A stretch of DNA of 64,000 nucleotides. Source: CALFCX01 sp041650595. GTDB taxonomy: Bacteria > Margulisbacteria > WOR-1 > JAKLHX01. Location: positions 1 through 64,000 of the forward strand of contig JBAZKW010000002.1 in NCBI GenBank assembly GCA_041650595.1, written 5' to 3'. A program made the position numbers and the translations under genes. The first letter of the stretch is position 1. The number at the start of each line of letters is the position of its first letter. Of the stretch, positions 25,241-33,641 are shown in pieces. The notes beneath the pieces were generated by a model that saw nothing but the letters and a program-made list of their open reading frames with translations, was not told where the DNA came from and made no database searches.

Positions 25241-26818
25241 CTAATAATTGCCCTTTATATAAACCTTTTCTATATCCACGAACAATCCCGCCGGACCCGG
25301 TTTTGAAAGTCCTCCTACCCTATCGGCTACGGCAACTATGCTGCGCGGATACCATAAAAATATATAAGGTTGTTCTTCGGCAATTATTTTCTGGATATTG
25401 CCGTATATTTTTTTTCTTTCGGTTTTATCTATAGTAGTACGCCCCTCTTCAAGCAGACGATCAACTTCTTTGTTTGAATAGGCAATAAAATTAAGTCCCA
25501 AGGGATACTGGGAAGAATGCCAAATACTGTAGGAATCCGGGTCAATCCCCAGCGACCAGCCTATGATGACTGCATCGAAATCCTTTTCTCCGCTCTTGGC
25601 ATTTAGTATGCGCAACAGAGAGCTCCATTCCATAACACGGACATTGACTTTTACTCCTATTTTTTTGTACTGCCACTGGAGTATTACCGCAGCTTTTTCC
25701 CGCTCCTTATTCCCCTGGTTGACCAATATGGTGAATTCTAACTTTTTGCCGTCTTTCTCTCTTATCCCATTTTCCCCTTCCCTCCAACCTGCCTCATCAA
25801 GCAATCGCTTAGCATTTTGAACATTAAAGCCGTATTTTTCCACATTATCATCATAAGTCCATCCCACAGGCGACATAGGGCTGTATGCGGGAGAAGCCAG
25901 ACCTCTGAAAATAAGCTGAATAAGCTGGCCTTTGTCTGTCGCGTATGCAAGCGCCTTGCGGACCCTTTTGTCCGAAAAGATCTCTTTCTTCTGGTTCAGC
26001 CCCAGATAGACATACAGCAGAGACTCGTATTCGAATATATTCACGCCTTTCATGGCTTTTGCTCTCGAATAGTCCTTGGCGGGGATATCGCATACATCCG
26101 TCTGTCCCGCCTCGAGTGCGATGAACCTTGAATTCTCGTCCGGGATAATCCTAAAGACAATTTTTTCGAGTTTGGGAGCGCCGCCATAGTAGCGCGGATT
26201 TTGTTCAACTACTACCCTGTCGGCGCTCACCCATTCCCTGAAGATGAAAGGGCCGGACCCGACCGGCTTGCTGTTAAATTCGGAAGTATTTATATCTTTC
26301 CCTTCCAAAAGGTGTTTCGGAAGTATTCCCATGCCGACGCGCGACAAGAAAGGCGCGAATGGTTTGGGCATTACCGCTCTAAAAATATACGGGCCCCTTG
26401 TTTCAAACTTTATAGCAGTGCCGTCTATTATATAATCTCCCCGCCTGACAGAATTGACCTTCGGGTCCAGTATAGAATCGAAAGTAAATTTCGCATCGTA
26501 AGCGGTAAGTTTTGCGCCGTCGTGCCAATATACGTCATTCCTTAAATAAAATGTGTAAATCCTGCCGTCTTTTGATATGGTCCAGCTTTTGGCGATATCG
26601 GGAATAATATCCAGGTACTCGTTTACCTTTGTAAGACCGGAAAATACCACTCCTTCCACTGCGGAAGAAGCGGTATCCGAGGAAAGTATCGGATTAAGCA
26701 CCGAAATGTCCCCGCCAAGCGTGAACACCAGCGTGCCGTTGTTCTTGACAGGCGAGTTGCCCGCGCATCCGAAAAAGCACGTCAAAGACAACAGAAAAAT
26801 GATTATCGTTTTGTTCAT
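25241..26818 (-). CDS. Peptide-binding lipoprotein (SBP family 5)
   Basis: Extracytoplasmic solute receptor of 525 aa feeding the DppBCDF transporter. The lipoprotein signal MNKTIIIFLLSLTCFFGCAG places Cys17 as the lipidated residue. Family-5 features are SILDPKVNS, YWHDGAKLTAYDAKFTFDSI, VGSGPFIFREW, VRKALAYATDK, RLLDEAGW and DFDAVIIGWSLGIDPD. It is the first importer gene, six bases after the prepilin gene at 26825, with which it may share a transcript. The substrate class is peptide or nickel/opine-like; sequence alone does not decide. Confidence 0.93.
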   Translation of the reverse strand: MNKTIIIFLLSLTCFFGCAGNSPVKNNGTLVFTLGGDISVLNPILSSDTASSAVEGVVFSGLTKVNEYLDIIPDIAKSWTISKDGRIYTFYLRNDVYWHDGAKLTAYDAKFTFDSILDPKVNSVRRGDYIIDGTAIKFETRGPYIFRAVMPKPFAPFLSRVGMGILPKHLLEGKDINTSEFNSKPVGSGPFIFREWVSADRVVVEQNPRYYGGAPKLEKIVFRIIPDENSRFIALEAGQTDVCDIPAKDYSRAKAMKGVNIFEYESLLYVYLGLNQKKEIFSDKRVRKALAYATDKGQLIQLIFRGLASPAYSPMSPVGWTYDDNVEKYGFNVQNAKRLLDEAGWREGENGIREKDGKKLEFTILVNQGNKEREKAAVILQWQYKKIGVKVNVRVMEWSSLLRILNAKSGEKDFDAVIIGWSLGIDPDSYSIWHSSQYPLGLNFIAYSNKEVDRLLEEGRTTIDKTERKKIYGNIQKIIAEEQPYIFLWYPRSIVAVADRVGGLSKPGPAGLFVDIEKVYIKGNY

Positions 26819-26824
26819 CTCTGA

Positions 26825-27262
26825 TTAGTCCATATTAGTCAGTTCCAGAATTTGTTTCAACCCGCTTTTATTATAAGCCGTGATCTTATATATATTGGCC
26901 GGAATATCAAAAGCGTACATTATCTTGCCCGCCAGGTCTGTCTCTTCATAAGGCTTGCCGGTAAAAGGATTTTTGGGAAGATTGTTCATGACTTCGGCCG
27001 TTTTCAGATAGTTTTCAAAAAGATTTTTCAGCGTTATGTCCGTCGCTACGGGATAGGTCTCGTTGACCATATTATATGATTCTACCGCTACCTGGACATT
27101 GTGTGCGACAGATTTTACGCCTGACTCCCTGGCGCGGTCCTGTACCTTTGCAAACGTCGGTATCAAAAAAGCTACAAGTATCCCTATAACTGACATCACT
27201 ATTAATAGTTCGATCAATGTGAATCCATGCCTGCCGACAGGCAGGCTCTTTTTTTTCTTCAT
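26825..27262 (-). CDS. Prepilin with a palindrome-encoded insert in its leader
   Basis: Type IV prepilin of 145 aa. The start at 27262 (MKKKK) is preceded by GGAGGTG, while an in-frame GTG/ATA run upstream is part of that site. The leader reads MKKKKSLPVGRHG before FTLIELLIVMSVIGILVAFLIPTFAKVQ. The usual leader would be MKKKKG, so SLPVGRH is extra and is encoded by a palindrome (27229-27246). The Gly at -1 and Glu at +5 are kept, so cleavage should still work. The rest (NVQVAVESYNMVNETYP, LPKNPFTGKPY) is GspG-like. It lies between the S23/IVP gene and the peptide-binding protein. Confidence 0.9.
   Translation of the reverse strand: MKKKKSLPVGRHGFTLIELLIVMSVIGILVAFLIPTFAKVQDRARESGVKSVAHNVQVAVESYNMVNETYPVATDITLKNLFENYLKTAEVMNNLPKNPFTGKPYEETDLAGKIMYAFDIPANIYKITAYNKSGLKQILELTNMD
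27229..27246. repeat. LPVGR/PACRQA-type palindrome inside a prepilin gene
   Basis: GCCTGCC (27229-27235), loop GACA, GGCAGGC (27240-27246). It encodes LPVGR in the pilin frame. A related CCTGCAGGCAGGC lies at 61338-61350 between genes. Confidence 0.8.
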
Positions 27263-27283
27263 TGTTATCACCTCCTTTTTTAT

Positions 27284-27748
27284 TTAACTCTTCTCCAAGC
27301 CGGGTAAGCACTTTACCTCAGTTGTGAGAATGAGTTTTGAGTTATGGGGCGAGTTGCGGGGGTGAGTTGTGAGTTCCTGGGGCTCTCTCCAACTATCCGC
27401 AAGTCGATACAGCTGCTTGCCGCCGATATCATAAGTTTCGATTAGATCCTGACAAATATCAACATCCGCATATTCAAAATAAACATCTTTTGTACAGCTT
27501 AAATGAACAATCATTTCATTGCATTCTCCAATTGCGTCATTGAGATATTTTTGCCACGCTTTCCTGTGGTGCTTCTGGGCATAGCCTTCAGCAATCAAGG
27601 CCGGCGGAGCCTTGCAAGCACGTCGCATCTGCCCCCCGAGGTCAAATTTCTCCTCTTTCGGTAATTTAGGAACGACCTTGGTCAAAACAACCATCATTGC
27701 CTTATATAGATTTTGGTAAACGACTAAATCCAAAAAACTTCTGACCAT
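27284..27748 (-). CDS. Four-helix-bundle protein of the S23/IVP family
   Basis: Small helical protein (154 aa from MVRSFLDLVV; an in-frame ATG at 27793 would add 15 residues). The pattern LDLVVYQNLYKAMMVVLTKVVPKLPKEEKFDLGGQMRRACKAPPALIAEGYAQKHHRKAWQ... is the S23/IVP family, first known from intervening sequences in 23S rRNA genes. No rRNA lies here. The C-terminal tail (LTTHPRNSPHNSKLILTTE) is encoded by an AACTCA-type simple repeat, and a related G/T-rich tract in opposite orientation lies before the gene (27770-27815). It may be a small mobile or RNA-binding unit of unknown role. Confidence 0.85.
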   Translation of the reverse strand: MVRSFLDLVVYQNLYKAMMVVLTKVVPKLPKEEKFDLGGQMRRACKAPPALIAEGYAQKHHRKAWQKYLNDAIGECNEMIVHLSCTKDVYFEYADVDICQDLIETYDIGGKQLYRLADSWREPQELTTHPRNSPHNSKLILTTEVKCLPGLEKS

Positions 27749-27820
27749 TTTTTCTTTTTCTTCCTCAATCCCACAACACATCACTCGCCTCACAACCCAC
27801 TACCCATTCCCATAACACTC

Positions 27821-28804
27821 TTATTGGAGCTTGTCCATTATGCTTGTTATCGGAGAAAGCATGGAAAACACCAGCAGTCCGGCAAACACCCCGACAGCAA
27901 TCGTAGCGGCGGGTTCTGCCGCCTGCGCGAAAAGCTTGACGTTGTCCTGCATCTCCTGACCGGTAAGCTGTGCCGCCGATGATAGAGCGGACGCCAGATC
28001 TCCCGACTCTTCTCCCACAAGCGCCATGCGGCTTACAAAAGGATCAAGCAATTTTTCTTCCGCAAAAGCCTGTGAAAGTTTTTTGCCTTGTTCTACGGAC
28101 TCTTTTATGCGGACAAATGCCTCTTTAAACAAGACATTTTCAGTACAAGCGGAAACAGAGCCTATCGCCTGCGCCAGAGGCAGCCCCGCTTTAAGAAGGC
28201 AGGAAATGTCTGAAAGCGCACGGGCCGCTATGCTTTTTTTGAACAAAGAACCATAAAAGGGCGATCGTGTTTTGATGTCTTCAAGCAGCCGCTCAAAAGA
28301 CTTGTTTTTCCTAAACAGCTTTGCGGCGGCAAAAAGCAGTGCAAATACCGCAAGAAAAACCGCCGAAAGTGCCGCAAAAGTCTCTATAAAGGCCAATGCC
28401 GGTGAAGGTTCTATATTCATGGACAAAAATACTGTCTTAAGTTGAGGAACTATATACCAGGCAAAGAAAAAGATGCAGGCAAATCCGAAAAGAAAAGTGA
28501 ACATCGGATACGCCAAAGCTTTTACAAAAGCGCTTTTTTGCTCTCGGGAAGAGGCCATGCTTTGATATGCCGCGGCGGCGGCCGTTGCCAGATCGCCGCC
28601 CGCTTCCCCGATCTTGATAAAGGACAACGCATTGTTTGAAAAATAAGGTTCTGCCGATTCGGACAAAGCCTTTCCCTGCATTACCGCGGATACTGCTTCA
28701 AAAGGAAAATCCGAAAATTCCATGGCTTTTACCGCGGGGACACCCGCAGCAAGAAGGGTTGACAGCCTTTTTAAGATATTAATCTGCTCTTTTTCCGGAA
28801 GCAT
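27821..28804 (-). CDS. Second GspF/PilC-like platform protein
   Basis: A 327-residue membrane protein with two T2SF domains. The first is LKRLSTLLAAGVPAVKAMEF... with KIGEAGGDLATA; the second is LSDISCLLKAGLPLAQAIGSVSAC... with VGEESGDLASAL. Membrane helices lie near residues 95, 145 and 300. It is shorter and quite different from PilC at 10943. It has a nearby prepilin (26825) but no ATPase here, so it may serve a second pilus or secretion pseudopilus that borrows PilB. It starts 4 bases downstream of tatD. Confidence 0.88.
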   Translation of the reverse strand: MLPEKEQINILKRLSTLLAAGVPAVKAMEFSDFPFEAVSAVMQGKALSESAEPYFSNNALSFIKIGEAGGDLATAAAAAYQSMASSREQKSAFVKALAYPMFTFLFGFACIFFFAWYIVPQLKTVFLSMNIEPSPALAFIETFAALSAVFLAVFALLFAAAKLFRKNKSFERLLEDIKTRSPFYGSLFKKSIAARALSDISCLLKAGLPLAQAIGSVSACTENVLFKEAFVRIKESVEQGKKLSQAFAEEKLLDPFVSRMALVGEESGDLASALSSAAQLTGQEMQDNVKLFAQAAEPAATIAVGVFAGLLVFSMLSPITSIMDKLQ

Positions 28805-28808
28805 GGCG

Positions 28809-29579
28809 TTACCCCTTGCCTAGAGAAAAAAAATTGACGGCATTTGCTGAAGTTTTTTCGGCGGTTTCTTCAAAAGACAGTTGTTTTAATTCGGCTATCT
28901 TTTCGGCTATATGAACGACATAAGATGGTTCATTCCTCTTGCCGCGAAAACTCTGCGGTGCGAGATATGGGCAGTCTGTTTCTATCATGATCCGCTCAAG
29001 AGGTACATATTTTACCGTTTCCCTTATCGCGTGCGCATTCTTAAACGTTATGACCCCAGTAAAAGAGACCATAAAACCCGCATCAAGGACTTGTCTGGCA
29101 TAAGCAGCATCTCCGGAAAAACAATGAAAGACCCCTTTTACCTGGCCGCGGCCTTCCTTTCTTAAGATCTCCAGCATGTCTTTATCCGCATCACGGCCGT
29201 GAAGTATCAAAGGAAGTCTTTTTTCTATCGCTAGCGCTATATGCATGGCAAAAGCGCTTTTTTGCACTTCCTTTGGGACTGGATTTTCAAAATAATCCAG
29301 CCCTGTCTCCCCTACTGCGATTACTTTTTTGTTTGAGCAAAGGTCACCGATGACTTTTATTATATCTTTATTCACTAGGTCGGCATGGTGAGGATGTATG
29401 CCGGCTGACGCATAGATGTTTTCGTGTTGAATGGCCAGCTCAGCAGATCTGCGTGAAGAATCTTCATCAAAAGAAGCGTTTATTATGGTCATTACGTTCG
29501 CATCAGCGGCCCGCGCAAGGACTTGTGGCAGGTCGGAAAATTCGGGCATGGTCAGATGAGCATGAGTATCGATTAACAT
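28809..29579 (-). CDS. tatD: TatD-family metal-dependent DNase
   Basis: TIM-barrel hydrolase of 256 aa with the TatD ligands. MLIDTHAHLTMPEF (HxH) is at the start, GETGLDYFENPVPKEVQKSAF carries the Glu, then LILHGRDA, GVFHCFSGDAAYA and MIETDCPYLAPQSFRGKRNEP with the last Asp. The family acts as 3'-5' exonuclease in DNA repair and turnover. It lies 2 bases after metG, a pairing common in bacteria, which supports co-transcription. Confidence 0.94.
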   Translation of the reverse strand: MLIDTHAHLTMPEFSDLPQVLARAADANVMTIINASFDEDSSRRSAELAIQHENIYASAGIHPHHADLVNKDIIKVIGDLCSNKKVIAVGETGLDYFENPVPKEVQKSAFAMHIALAIEKRLPLILHGRDADKDMLEILRKEGRGQVKGVFHCFSGDAAYARQVLDAGFMVSFTGVITFKNAHAIRETVKYVPLERIMIETDCPYLAPQSFRGKRNEPSYVVHIAEKIAELKQLSFEETAEKTSANAVNFFSLGKG

Positions 29580-29581
29580 AT

Positions 29582-31105
29582 TTACTTAGTCTGTATTTTA
29601 GGGAACAGCGACGGGCCTTTTTTGATAAGTGTCCCGGTATTTTCTTCGCAGGAACCCTTTTGAGGCAATATCTCGGGCGCGAGGCCCATCTGAGTCCTCA
29701 TAGACACTGCGGTATCAGGCATAAAAGGAGAGATTAGCACGGAAACGATCCTCAAAGACTCAAAAAGATTGGAAAGGACTACTTTTAGCTTTTGATCTTC
29801 CCCGTTTTTGGCAAGCGCCCACGGAGCTTTTTTTTCTATATAGGAATTTGAAAAACTTATAAGGTCCCACACGCGGTTCAGGGCTTCCGTAACTGCTACG
29901 TTGTCCATATTTTCGGCAAAAGTCACCGGGGTTTGTAATATAAGCTCCTTAAATTCTTTGTCGAGAGCGTCGTCTGTCCCGCTATTTCCCGGGACCTTGC
30001 CGGAAAAATATTTTTCTATCATCGTCAGTGTCCGGCTCAAAAGATTCCCCAGATCATTGGCCAGATCCGCATTATATCTGTTTATGAGCGATGCCTTTGA
30101 AAAATCTCCGTCGCTTCCGAAAGGCACCTCTCTCATTAAGAAATAACGGACTGTGTCCACGCCAAACTCCTGCGCAAGCGCTACGGGATCTATCACATTG
30201 CCTTTTGATTTGCTCATTTTTCCGCCTTCCACCGTCCACCAGCCGTGGCCAAAAACTTTTTTGGGCAGCGGAAGTTCAAGTGCCATGAGTATTATAGGCC
30301 AGATCACCGCATGGAACCTTACGATCTCTTTGCCCATAAGATGAAGGTCAGCCGGCCACCATTTTTTGAAAGTGCCTTCATCATATGGATATCCGATAGC
30401 GGAAATATAGTTTGTCAGAGCGTCGAACCAGACATATACAATATGTTTTGTGTCAAAAGGTACAGGAACTCCCCAGGTAAAATTGGTCCGGCTCACATTC
30501 TGGTCCTTAAGCCCGCTTTCGATAAAGTTAATTATCTCGTTCCTTCTTGAAGAAGGCTGGATAAAATCGGGGTTTTCACTGATGTGTTTTAAAAGTCTGT
30601 CCTGATATTTTGATATTGCAAAAAAATAGGCTTCTTCTTTTACGCTTGTTACCGGTCTTCCGCAATCCGGACAGACATCTTTGCCGTCGAGTTGGAATTT
30701 GGTCCAATACGACTCGCAGGGCGCACAATACCATCCTTCGTAAGAGCCTTTGTAAATATCTCCTTTGTCGTGAAGCTTTTTAAATATAGCCTGTACAGTT
30801 TTCATGTGTTTTTCGTCGGTCGTCCTGATAAAGCCGTCGTAGCGGACATTAAGCTTGTCCCATGCGGATTTGAACCTCTGCACGACGGAATCGACATGTT
30901 CTTTTTCGGACAATCCCCTTTCGGCGGCAGATACAGCAATTTTCATGCCATGCTCGTCTGTCCCCGTTAAAAAAAAGACGTCCGCCCCCTGCAATCTTTT
31001 CCAGCGGGCTATGGAATCTGCGGCTATTTGGGTATAAGAATGGCCTATATGAGGCGTATCATTCACGTAATAAATTGGAGTAGTTATATAAAACTTTTGA
31101 GCCAT
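29582..31105 (-). CDS. metG: Methionyl-tRNA synthetase
   Basis: Class I aminoacyl-tRNA synthetase charging tRNA-Met (507 aa). It opens with TPIYYVNDTPHIGHSY (HIGH motif, residues 19-22). The zinc knuckle CAPCESYW ... CPDCGRP lies near residue 130 and the KMSKS loop (EGGKMSKSKGN) near 297. It ends without the C-terminal EMAP/tRNA-binding dimer domain found in longer MetG forms. A strong extended -10 box lies 12 bases before the ATG and no ribosome site is visible, so it is probably translated from a leaderless message. Confidence 0.96.
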   Translation of the reverse strand: MAQKFYITTPIYYVNDTPHIGHSYTQIAADSIARWKRLQGADVFFLTGTDEHGMKIAVSAAERGLSEKEHVDSVVQRFKSAWDKLNVRYDGFIRTTDEKHMKTVQAIFKKLHDKGDIYKGSYEGWYCAPCESYWTKFQLDGKDVCPDCGRPVTSVKEEAYFFAISKYQDRLLKHISENPDFIQPSSRRNEIINFIESGLKDQNVSRTNFTWGVPVPFDTKHIVYVWFDALTNYISAIGYPYDEGTFKKWWPADLHLMGKEIVRFHAVIWPIILMALELPLPKKVFGHGWWTVEGGKMSKSKGNVIDPVALAQEFGVDTVRYFLMREVPFGSDGDFSKASLINRYNADLANDLGNLLSRTLTMIEKYFSGKVPGNSGTDDALDKEFKELILQTPVTFAENMDNVAVTEALNRVWDLISFSNSYIEKKAPWALAKNGEDQKLKVVLSNLFESLRIVSVLISPFMPDTAVSMRTQMGLAPEILPQKGSCEENTGTLIKKGPSLFPKIQTK

Positions 31106-31117
31106 TTGAATAAGAAA

Positions 31118-31123
31118 ATTATA
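31118..31123 (-). promoter_or_regulatory. Extended -10 promoter of metG
   Basis: Minus-strand GTGATATAAT with TATAAT at 31118-31123; no good -35. The ATG is 12 bases downstream. The same GTGATATAAT occurs before the permease gene at 33618. Confidence 0.65.
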
Positions 31124-31165
31124 TCACAGGGGGCTGAAAGGTGCCGAAAAACCCTACAGAGGGGA

Positions 31166-32317
31166 TTAGTTTCTATCTACAGGGAAAAGTATCCTTATGT
31201 GTGTTACATCAGCTATAGCATCAACAGTCCATTCCGGAAGCGGCTTCCTGAGGTCCGGATCTATATAAAATATGGGCATCGGCTGCCATTTATCGCTCCC
31301 TTTCAATTTAACGTCTACAAGAAATCTGGCTAACAGATCGTTCATCCAACTTTTGGAGTCAAGATCAAGATCCAAGTATACCGGCCGCAAATAGTTTGAG
31401 AACAAAGGAGGCATACCCTCCAAGAATTCTTCCCGGCCTGGTACGGGCCCGATCACCATCCACTGCGTTTGTTTGCTCGCTTTTTCCATCTCGTCGCTCA
31501 AAGCATGGGCGGAAGGTATTATCTGAAAGCCTCCGATCTTGTTAATCGGCGAAGTCGACACATCAATGACCCCGGTATGATTTGCCCTTATTCTGCCCGG
31601 AGAAACATATTGTGTGCCTTGAAACCTGCCAACACCCTCTACCGGCTTTTGCACCTCGCCGATTATTTCCTCTTGGCCTGCTCCAAAAATTACTTTTGCC
31701 GCCCCCCCTTCCCTGTTCTCAAAAATTATCGCTCTCGGATAAATGAACGGCTTGAGGACATTTATTATTATCCGGTCACCCAATTTGGGGACATAATCTT
31801 CGTTCAATAGAAGCGCTTCGGCAGTCCCCCGCTCAAAGAAAACGGGATTGCCTACAAAAGCAGAGTAAACTCCTCCGAATATCGAGTTCCCGGCCTTTAT
31901 ATCGGTATAAATAGAAGAGTCCGGACTCAGAAAAGAATTATAATAACTCGGCGGGTTTAACATCTCCAAAGGAACGACAGAAAAGACCACTCCCTTGGCT
32001 TCCTGTGTATTATCGCCGGTCTTTATATGGATAGCGTTGACGGCGGTAGCGGCTACCGCGGAGGGCTTGGCCCATTTGCTGGCGGTATAGCCTCTCGGAT
32101 TTATTTGTTGGCACGGATAGATCACCTTGCCCAGGATTTCCCATGTTGTGCTCTTGTTTTTTACGGCCATCACGCGTCCGCCGGCTTCATTCTCTATAAG
32201 TATCGTGTGTGATGGACGAAAATAATCTTTGCCGTAAATTCCCAGCGAGAAAGACGTCTGTGCTGCAAATAAAAACAGTAAAACAGCTAAAAACGGGCCG
32301 GATTGTATTCTTTTCAT
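31166..32317 (-). CDS. Secreted or envelope protein of unknown function
   Basis: I do not recognise this protein. From MKRIQSG (chosen start, 8 bases after the permease stop; an upstream in-frame ATG at 32377 would overlap that gene) it has 383 residues. It carries a cleavable signal peptide (GPFLAVLLFLFAAQTSFSLG). The mature part is beta-rich with three similar-looking units beginning IENEAGGRVMAV, IFENREGGAAKVI and a related segment. A region of repeated valine/glycine strands and a conserved-looking Pro-rich end (WQPMPIFYIDPDLRKPLPEW) follow. It probably acts in the periplasm or at the surface. It may be linked to the permease by co-transcription. Confidence 0.7.
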   Translation of the reverse strand: MKRIQSGPFLAVLLFLFAAQTSFSLGIYGKDYFRPSHTILIENEAGGRVMAVKNKSTTWEILGKVIYPCQQINPRGYTASKWAKPSAVAATAVNAIHIKTGDNTQEAKGVVFSVVPLEMLNPPSYYNSFLSPDSSIYTDIKAGNSIFGGVYSAFVGNPVFFERGTAEALLLNEDYVPKLGDRIIINVLKPFIYPRAIIFENREGGAAKVIFGAGQEEIIGEVQKPVEGVGRFQGTQYVSPGRIRANHTGVIDVSTSPINKIGGFQIIPSAHALSDEMEKASKQTQWMVIGPVPGREEFLEGMPPLFSNYLRPVYLDLDLDSKSWMNDLLARFLVDVKLKGSDKWQPMPIFYIDPDLRKPLPEWTVDAIADVTHIRILFPVDRN

Positions 32318-32325
32318 AAACAAGA

Positions 32326-33618
32326 TCAAAAGCTCATGAATGCGGCCACAACAAGGCCGGCCGCGGCAAGCGCCCACATATACGGAAGTGTTCTCTTTAG
32401 GATATCCTGCACATTCAAATTCAAATAGTTCGCGATCCAGACATTGTGCGTATTGGTCGGATCGCTTACTCCCTGTATCTGGCCGACCGACATGAGCGCC
32501 GCCATCACGGCAAAAGGCGGAAGGACTTTGGACGAAATTATAAGTCCGACCAGCCCCGCCCCCATCCCCCAGAGATTTAACGGACCTCTGTATAGAGAAA
32601 GAGGAGCAAGAACGGCAAAGAATATCACGTAAGGAATCGGATTTGACGGAATGATCCTCGCCATTAAGGGGACCAGGGAATAAATTACGGAAGGATCCGT
32701 AACTGCATTTAGCAGCATCCCGATGCCCATAATGATCGCAACTGCCGGACCGACCGAACCGATACCGTCAACAACCGATTTTGTCAGAAGGTTTAAACTG
32801 CCTTTTTTATAAGTAGTCGCAAATCCCCAGACAAGGCCCAAAAGCATCGCGGTTATTATCGGGAATTCGAACGGCTGGGACGGCCTGGCAAAGAAGTTGT
32901 AAAGAGAAAAGCTAAGCACCAGCGCGATCGGGACTATCGGTGTCAAAACGGCCGGCCACGGAACAAAGGCACTTTTTTCCGTCTCTTTCTTTATTTCCCA
33001 TCCGACAGAAGTCCCGCGCAGTTTTAACTCTACAAAAAGAAATACGACAACAACCAGAGCCGAAAGCGCTCCCAGAATCAGGGCAAATCTGAGTATCTGC
33101 CCCTGCGACAGGCCAAGTACGCTGATAAAAAGCTGCCAGTTTGTCAGATTAAATATTCCGCCAAGCCCAAGCCCCATAAGAAAAAGGCATCCGGCCGTAA
33201 GGCGCGGCAGGCCTATTGAAAGCATTATTGGAAGAGTGATGGAAGCAACCATTATGACCGATCCCAAGCCTCCCAGCACAGTAAAAAGAAGCGCCACGAC
33301 CGCGGTCATGGCAAGAGAAGTCAAAAACGGATTTTCTCCGGAAAGCTCTGCAACTTTTTTGACCAGTGTTTCGGCGATACCCGCATTACTTACAAACTGC
33401 GAAAGGATTGCACCAAACAATACCGTGATTATCGCGACATTGAGCCGCACCGCACCGTCGGAAATTACGTAAACAGCAATACTCCCGGCAGAAATACCGG
33501 CAAGAACCGATATTATGACTGCCATCAAAGGAAGAGCGATCAGCGCCGGAAGTCTGTTCAAATACATCAGCGCGGCAAAAAATATGAATACAAAAAGAAT
33601 AGTTATCCCTAGAAACAT
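32326..33618 (-). CDS. Ion-transporter-superfamily permease (CitMHS/Gnt-like)
   Basis: Integral membrane protein of 430 aa with about ten to twelve hydrophobic segments. The repeated pattern (VAIITVLFGAILSQFVSNAGIAETLVKKVAEL near residue 65; VGPAVAIIMGIGMLLNAVTDP near residue 290) and the re-entrant-like GGLGSVIMVA and GPLNLWGMGAG segments fit the IT superfamily of carboxylate or related secondary transporters. The substrate cannot be named. It begins 23 bases after pepA but has its own extended -10 promoter 9 bases before the ATG. Confidence 0.75.
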   Translation of the reverse strand: MFLGITILFVFIFFAALMYLNRLPALIALPLMAVIISVLAGISAGSIAVYVISDGAVRLNVAIITVLFGAILSQFVSNAGIAETLVKKVAELSGENPFLTSLAMTAVVALLFTVLGGLGSVIMVASITLPIMLSIGLPRLTAGCLFLMGLGLGGIFNLTNWQLFISVLGLSQGQILRFALILGALSALVVVVFLFVELKLRGTSVGWEIKKETEKSAFVPWPAVLTPIVPIALVLSFSLYNFFARPSQPFEFPIITAMLLGLVWGFATTYKKGSLNLLTKSVVDGIGSVGPAVAIIMGIGMLLNAVTDPSVIYSLVPLMARIIPSNPIPYVIFFAVLAPLSLYRGPLNLWGMGAGLVGLIISSKVLPPFAVMAALMSVGQIQGVSDPTNTHNVWIANYLNLNVQDILKRTLPYMWALAAAGLVVAAFMSF

Positions 33619-33627
33619 TACAAAAAG

Positions 33628-33633
33628 ATTATA
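33628..33633 (-). promoter_or_regulatory. Extended -10 promoter of the permease gene
   Basis: Minus-strand GTGATATAAT with TATAAT at 33628-33633, nine bases before the ATG at 33618. No ribosome site is seen, so this is another near-leaderless arrangement. Confidence 0.6.
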
Positions 33634-33641
33634 TCACGGGC

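Noticed and set aside
27345..27390. GGGTGAGTT words as another copy of the argG-argH element
   Set aside because: Only the terminal word is shared; the inner hairpin is missing and the tract is better explained as an AACTCA-type simple repeat.
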